64,000 nucleotides of DNA. Source: Pyrus communis (Eukaryota; Streptophyta; Magnoliopsida; Rosales; Rosaceae). The translations under genes were made by a program, and so were the position numbers. Location: NCBI RefSeq assembly GCF_963583255.1, contig NC_084811.1:13782088-13846087 (forward strand), in the 5' to 3' direction. Below are positions 59,723 through 64,000 of the stretch, piece after piece (the stretch's first letter is position 1; each line of letters begins with the position of its first letter). Under the pieces are notes generated by a model that was not told the origin of the DNA, ran no database searches, and was given only the letters and a program-made list of their open reading frames with translations.

Positions 59723-61221
59723 GAGGCCGTTCCAACTTGTTTTCCACTTCGCAACATGATTGCTTTGGCAGATTCGAATCCTCCTTTTGGGTTGACAACG
59801 GTTAAACAAGGCAACTTGCCTTGTTCTCTGAATTAGCCCATGAACTCTGCAATCTGCCCTACTTGCTTCTCTAATTCATCAACCCTTTTGTCCCTAATTT
59901 GCATTCCTTACGCCATAGAAGATAGTAATTGAAAATTTTAATCATTATCTATGGACGAACTGATTTGGATTGGGAAGGTTGTGCTTGGGGTTGTGTGGGT
60001 GTATACGGAATTTCGTAGAATCCCGGAGGTTGCTGCCTAAATGCGCTTTGGTGTTGGGGTTGTTGGGGCTCCCTCCATTTGAACTTTGGATGATCTTTCC
60101 AACCGGGATTGTATGTATTAGAGAAAGGATCACTCCTTGGTTGGTTTTGGCTCCCATAACCGACGGCATTGGCAAATTCCCACCTTCCGTGCTCGATCAA
60201 TTGAGGGCACTTATCTGTGAGATGTCTATTCATTGAGCACATGCCACAAACAGCCACACTTTGCACCTTTCGTATTTCAACCACCTACGAAATAAGAGAA
60301 GTAAGATTAGCCATTTGATTTTGAAGTTCAGAAATAGCACTTACCTTATTAACTTGTTGCTGCCGTGGTATGTCTCTTTGACCAACGCATTCATATTGTT
60401 GAGCATTTAAAGCTCGAGTGGCAATGAGAGTCTTAGTGGCCATGGACATTTTGTCCACTAAATCTCCTCCCGCTGAGGCGTCTAGCATTTGGTGTTCAAT
60501 TGGTAGAAGCCCTTCGTAGAAATATTGAAGAAGAAGCTCCTCCTTCATTTGGTGTTGTGAACATGAAGCAACAAGAGTTTTAAAACGTTCATAATAAGTT
60601 GGAAATGATTCACCTTGGTTTTGCTGAATGCCACTAATTCATAGGAAAAACTTCTCCAAAAATGTTCATAGGAAAAACTTCTCCAAAAATGCCCGTTTCA
60701 TACTCTCCCATGATGTGATAGTTCCGAGGGCTAGTTCATACAACCAATCTTTAGCCTTTTCCAAGAGAGAAAAGGGAAAAGCCTTCACTTCAAAATGCTC
60801 CCATCAACATTCACCGGGGTCATACTTGAGCAAACAACCTCAAACTCCTTCAATTGCTTATTAGGATCTTCCATGCATAACCCATGGAACTTAGGAATAT
60901 GGTGCAGTAAGCTAGACTTTAATTCGAACTCGTTGGTCTTGCCTGGGGCTGCCCTTGGATATTGAATGCATAGAGGCATGGCATTGTCCAATCCCGAAGC
61001 GGAAAGCTCCTTGATTGTTCGATTGTCAGCTGTCATAGCTTGTTCTTCCTCAAAAATCTGAGTCGTGGCCTCCTCTCCCACTTGTACTTCGTCTTCTTCA
61101 AGATCTGGTGCAGGTTGAGGTCGTTGAGGCTCTTGTTGATTCTTCTTCCTTCTCAAAGTTCGCTCGAAATCGTCGTCAAAGTCTAAGATATTCTTACGAA
61201 CCGGTTGAGAATCCGAGTCAT
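59723..61221 (-). pseudogene. gag: gag of element B, N-terminal and knuckle part
   Basis: Begins with the 5-bp duplication GAGGC (59723-59727) and reads on the minus strand from the ATG at 61221. A one-base deletion at about codon 4 shifts the frame immediately; the correct frame is open from 61156. It has the gag core, a 27-bp tandem duplication (60638-60691) where other copies have the RVILLRKK segment, a CCHC knuckle (CGMCSMNRHLTDKC) and stops near 60285 and 59948. It ends in LRSGKQVGTA at the F junction. Confidence 0.85.
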
Positions 61222-61324
61222 AAACTAGTACCTAAAAACAAGAAAAGAAACAAGTCAGCAACTAAAACCAAAAACACACGAATATAAACAAAAAGAAATA
61301 ACAAGGGATTAGCAACTTTGTTAA

Positions 61325-61342
61325 TCCCCGGCAACGGCGCCA
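61325..61342 (-). promoter_or_regulatory. Primer binding site of element B
   Basis: Plus strand TCCCCGGCAACGGCGCCA, next to the inner edge of the 5' LTR (61348). Intact despite the age of the element. Confidence 0.93.
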
Positions 61343-61347
61343 AAATT

Positions 61348-63395
61348 TGATGGGAAAATTAACTTAACGGACAAATTAACCCTCTTTTGACAATTGTATC
61401 GTATAAGTAAGCAGGGATCGTTCTTAAACGGGGGATTAGGAGGGATTGCTAAACACTTTAAACTGACTCAAATAAATAAAACAAAGCTTTTAAACACTTA
61501 ACTTAACTCAAAAGACTCAAAACAAGTTCACAAGACTCACAATGAGCTGAAAACACTCAAAACTGCCTAAAAACACAAACTAGGCAGATTTCACTTTAAA
61601 CACAAAATTGGACGAAATTTGGTTTTAACTTGACTCAAAACTCTTGAAAACACAATCTAAAACATATTCTAACTAGTTAGACACTCTAGAATAAATGGGG
61701 ATTTGGTTTTGGACGAAAATAAAACAAACAAAGTAAGAAATTTAATTAGGCAGATTTGCGCGAAATTGGTAGAATTAAGTGAATGGTAGGCTAGTTAGGA
61801 GGTCTTTCTCCACACTTGGCATACTTGCATACAAAACAATCTCCAGTTGCTTATTCAATGAATCACGAACCTCAACACCCCAAGTTAATTAGGTACGCTT
61901 AAGTTAACTGTCAGATTTCCCTTAGGTCATGGAATTGAATGGAATTAGCACATTGCAATCAAATTATTCCTCAAAAGTTCTCTATATGAAAGCGCATAAT
62001 AGAAAAACAATCAAAGATCATTAGATTCTATGAAAATCATAAGTGTTGACGAGGCATTCGTAACTATGAAAGCGCATGATACTTATGCCATTAATTTACT
62101 TAACATGATTGTGACCAACAATCTTTACTACTTATGAATAAAAGTTCCCAACGATTAGGTGAAGTTTCCTTATACCGTAGCATTAGATTTATGCATGCAA
62201 ATTAAGTGTACACTCTCAATTCATATACATAAACAAGTTTTACTTCAAATAGATAAGTAAATTGAATTCACCATTCATGAAATCACAACTGGAAGTAATC
62301 AAATCATATTGCAAATATAGCCATGGTTCGAAATTCCCCCTAGCCACAAGGGGATTAGTTCCTCATACTCGCAAAGCAAAGATTCTTGAAATTAAACATT
62401 GAAAACACAAGAAAGATTACACCTAAACGTTTCAGCAATTCCAGGTTGAATGGCATGCACAGCTAGGCTCCCATTCCTCTTCCTTGCTGCGGCACAAGTT
62501 GTGGGTGGCGGATTTGGGGTTTTGAATGGTGTGCTCTTGTTTAGGATGATGAATAATGGCTGTTTATTGTGGTAGGGTGTGGCAGGTTGTGTATGGAGGT
62601 GTATACAGTGGATCAAGGATGGAGAATGGGGAATAGGGGTTGCAGCAACATGTTTTTTGAATAACATAAGGGGTGGTGCGAATTTGTGGCTGAAATTCTG
62701 TTTACATAGTCCTAGGGTTAATTAGATTAGGGTTACACTTAGCAGATTTAGTGGATTAGGGCCCTAGGGTTCGGCAATAAGTGATTAAGTCCACTTAGGA
62801 GCGGATTTGGCCCACTTAGTTTCATAAAAGGATTTGTGTAACCCAAATCCATAAGGAATGAGGCCCTAAAAATCAGATTCAATCAAGGATACGCCCTAAA
62901 GGGTGCGGCACATATTGGAGGGAAGGATGGAATGGCTTGCAAGGCAAGGCAAGGCCTTCAAAAAGGGAATAGGCGCCACCTTTGTAGGGTTTCTAGAAAG
63001 AATGAGCTTTGTGGCTGATTTGGGACTTCTAGAAGAGAATGCTTCTAGAAATAGGTTCTAGAAATATCTATTTAGGTCCCCTTGCAACTAGGTTTAAGGC
63101 ATGATAAGGTTAGGATAGGATAAGATGAGATAAGGTTTTGGATAATGTTTTGGATAAGGTTGGATAAGGTTGGATAAGGTTTCCTTTTTTGAGCTAATTC
63201 CTTATCCACTTTGTCTTGAGTTTAGTTCCTTCATCTTTTCATCATATTTCTAGCCTCTTGAACTCCAAATTCATTCATCCATCCATGTTGGCCCATATAC
63301 AAGTTATCCACATAGTGCCCAAAACTGCTCCAAAATGCACTTTCTTGGTATTTTAACCCTTTGGACCTACAAACACACGACAATGACTTGAAATA
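61348..63395 (-). repeat. 5' LTR of element B, outer end cut by element G
   Basis: Inner plus-strand end TGATGGGAAAATTAAC. It has the common LTR body (GGGATCGTTCTTAAAC, the CTCCACAC segment near 61808) and a stretch of GATAAGGTTGGATAAGG repeats at about 63100-63180. Roughly the first 100 bp of the LTR are missing at 63395, where the LTR of G begins, so G inserted here. Confidence 0.85.
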
Positions 63396-64000
63396 TGATG
63401 TGATATATAATAGCACACAAATTAAACCCTCTTTTTGACAATTGTAGTATAGATATAAGTAGGGATCGTTCTAGGCCGGGGATTAGGAGGGATTGCTAAT
63501 CTAATGAAAACTGACTCAAAGATACAAACATATGCTTCAAAACACTTAAACAAACTCAAAAGACTCTTAACTAAACTTATATGACTCAAAACAAACTTAA
63601 AAGACTCAAAACAACACAAAACAATAAAAAAGACTCAAACTAGACTCTAGGACTCAAGATGTTAGAATATGCTTTAAAACATTTAAACAACTCAAAAGAC
63701 TCTTAACTAAACTTGTATGACTCAAAACAAACTTCAAAGACTCAAAACTACTCAAAACAATAAAAAAAAAAGACTCAATTTAGACTCTAGGATTCAATTT
63801 GGACGAAAATACAATTAGTTTTGACTCAAAAGACTCAAAAAGACACTTTTGGACAGATTTGGAACAAGAAAGTAAAGGGGATTTGATTTCAGACGAATTT
63901 AAAAGAAAAACAAGTAAATTAAAACTTTAAAACAGATTTTGACGAAATTAAGTAAAACCAATGGATGATGGAATAGCCAAGGGATACTTCTCCACACATG
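63396..64000 (-). repeat. LTR of element G, partial at the window edge
   Basis: On the plus strand it begins TGATGTGATATATAATAGCACACAAATT, the typical LTR terminus of this family in minus orientation, and continues with GGGATCGTTCTAGGCC and many GACTCAAAA-type repeats to the edge. Near 63530-63780 a roughly 130-bp segment (CTTCAAAACA, then CTTAACTAAACTT) occurs twice. Candidate left target duplication: AAATA (63391-63395). Confidence 0.85.

Larger units (their letters stand above)
9358..63395 (-). mobile_element. Old Athila-type non-autonomous element B, split by later insertions
   Basis: Pieces in minus-strand order: 5' LTR 63395-61348, primer site, gag 61221-59723, [F], gag C-terminus/protease 44845-43914, [solo LTR S], residual pol 41721-41457, [C with D and E inside], 3' non-coding 10268-9358, [A]. 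Frames and homology join across each insertion once the 5-bp duplication is removed: LRSGKQVGTA runs into the following linker across F, and KDASRTTI runs into EEGIG across S. Most of RT, RNase H and integrase is missing with the same junction as in element C, so B was non-autonomous before it was broken up. Its 3' end lies beyond the left edge. Confidence 0.85.

Overview
The window is repetitive plant DNA, made almost entirely of large LTR retrotransposons of the Athila lineage (Ty3/gypsy). The evidence is a tRNA-Asp-type primer binding site (TGGCGCCGTTGCCGGGGA), LTRs of about 1.9-3.4 kb beginning TGATAGGAGC and ending GCATCA or CACATCA, a gag with a CCHC knuckle, and a pol in the order protease (DLGAS), reverse transcriptase (FMDD), RNase H, integrase (HHCC, D,D35E). 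LTRs this long with this primer site fit a eudicot; Rosaceae is only an impression. I see no ordinary host gene, rRNA, tRNA or CRISPR array.

Layout: the window is one nested stack. An old minus-strand element (B, 9358-63395) has been split by later insertions. Element A (+, 1-9357, its 5' end outside the window) sits in B's 3' untranslated region. Element C (+, 10269-41456) sits in B's residual pol. A solo LTR (S, 41722-43913, TSD ATGGT) and element F (-, 44846-59722, TSD GAGGC) sit in B's protease/gag region. The LTR of a further element G (from 63396) sits in B's 5' LTR. Element C is itself split by element D (+, 13334-23946, in gag) and element E (-, 25081-37263, TSD ACCAT, after protease). 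When the insertions are removed, the broken reading frames of B and C line up across the junctions.

Coding state: F is the youngest element. Its two 2.5-kb LTRs are nearly identical and its pol is one open 1290-residue frame with all catalytic residues, but gag is separated from pol by a small deletion and a homopolymer frameshift. A and E are complete in layout but carry several nonsense codons and frameshifts. B and C share the same large pol deletion and look like members of one non-autonomous lineage. D has only a 236-codon condensed gag/pol remnant.

The most unusual content is a roughly 1.9-kb module found in both D (17.6-19.5 kb) and F (49.2-51.1 kb), placed between pol and the 3' LTR where Athila elements may carry an env-like ORF. 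In both it holds a 225-codon coiled-coil ORF antisense to the element (open in D, one nonsense codon in F, no indels between copies), with its own TATA-like box, G-boxes and a divergent promoter. Other notable points are independent insertions at exactly the same target nucleotides in B and C, and a threefold 656-bp tandem amplification inside D's 5' LTR.
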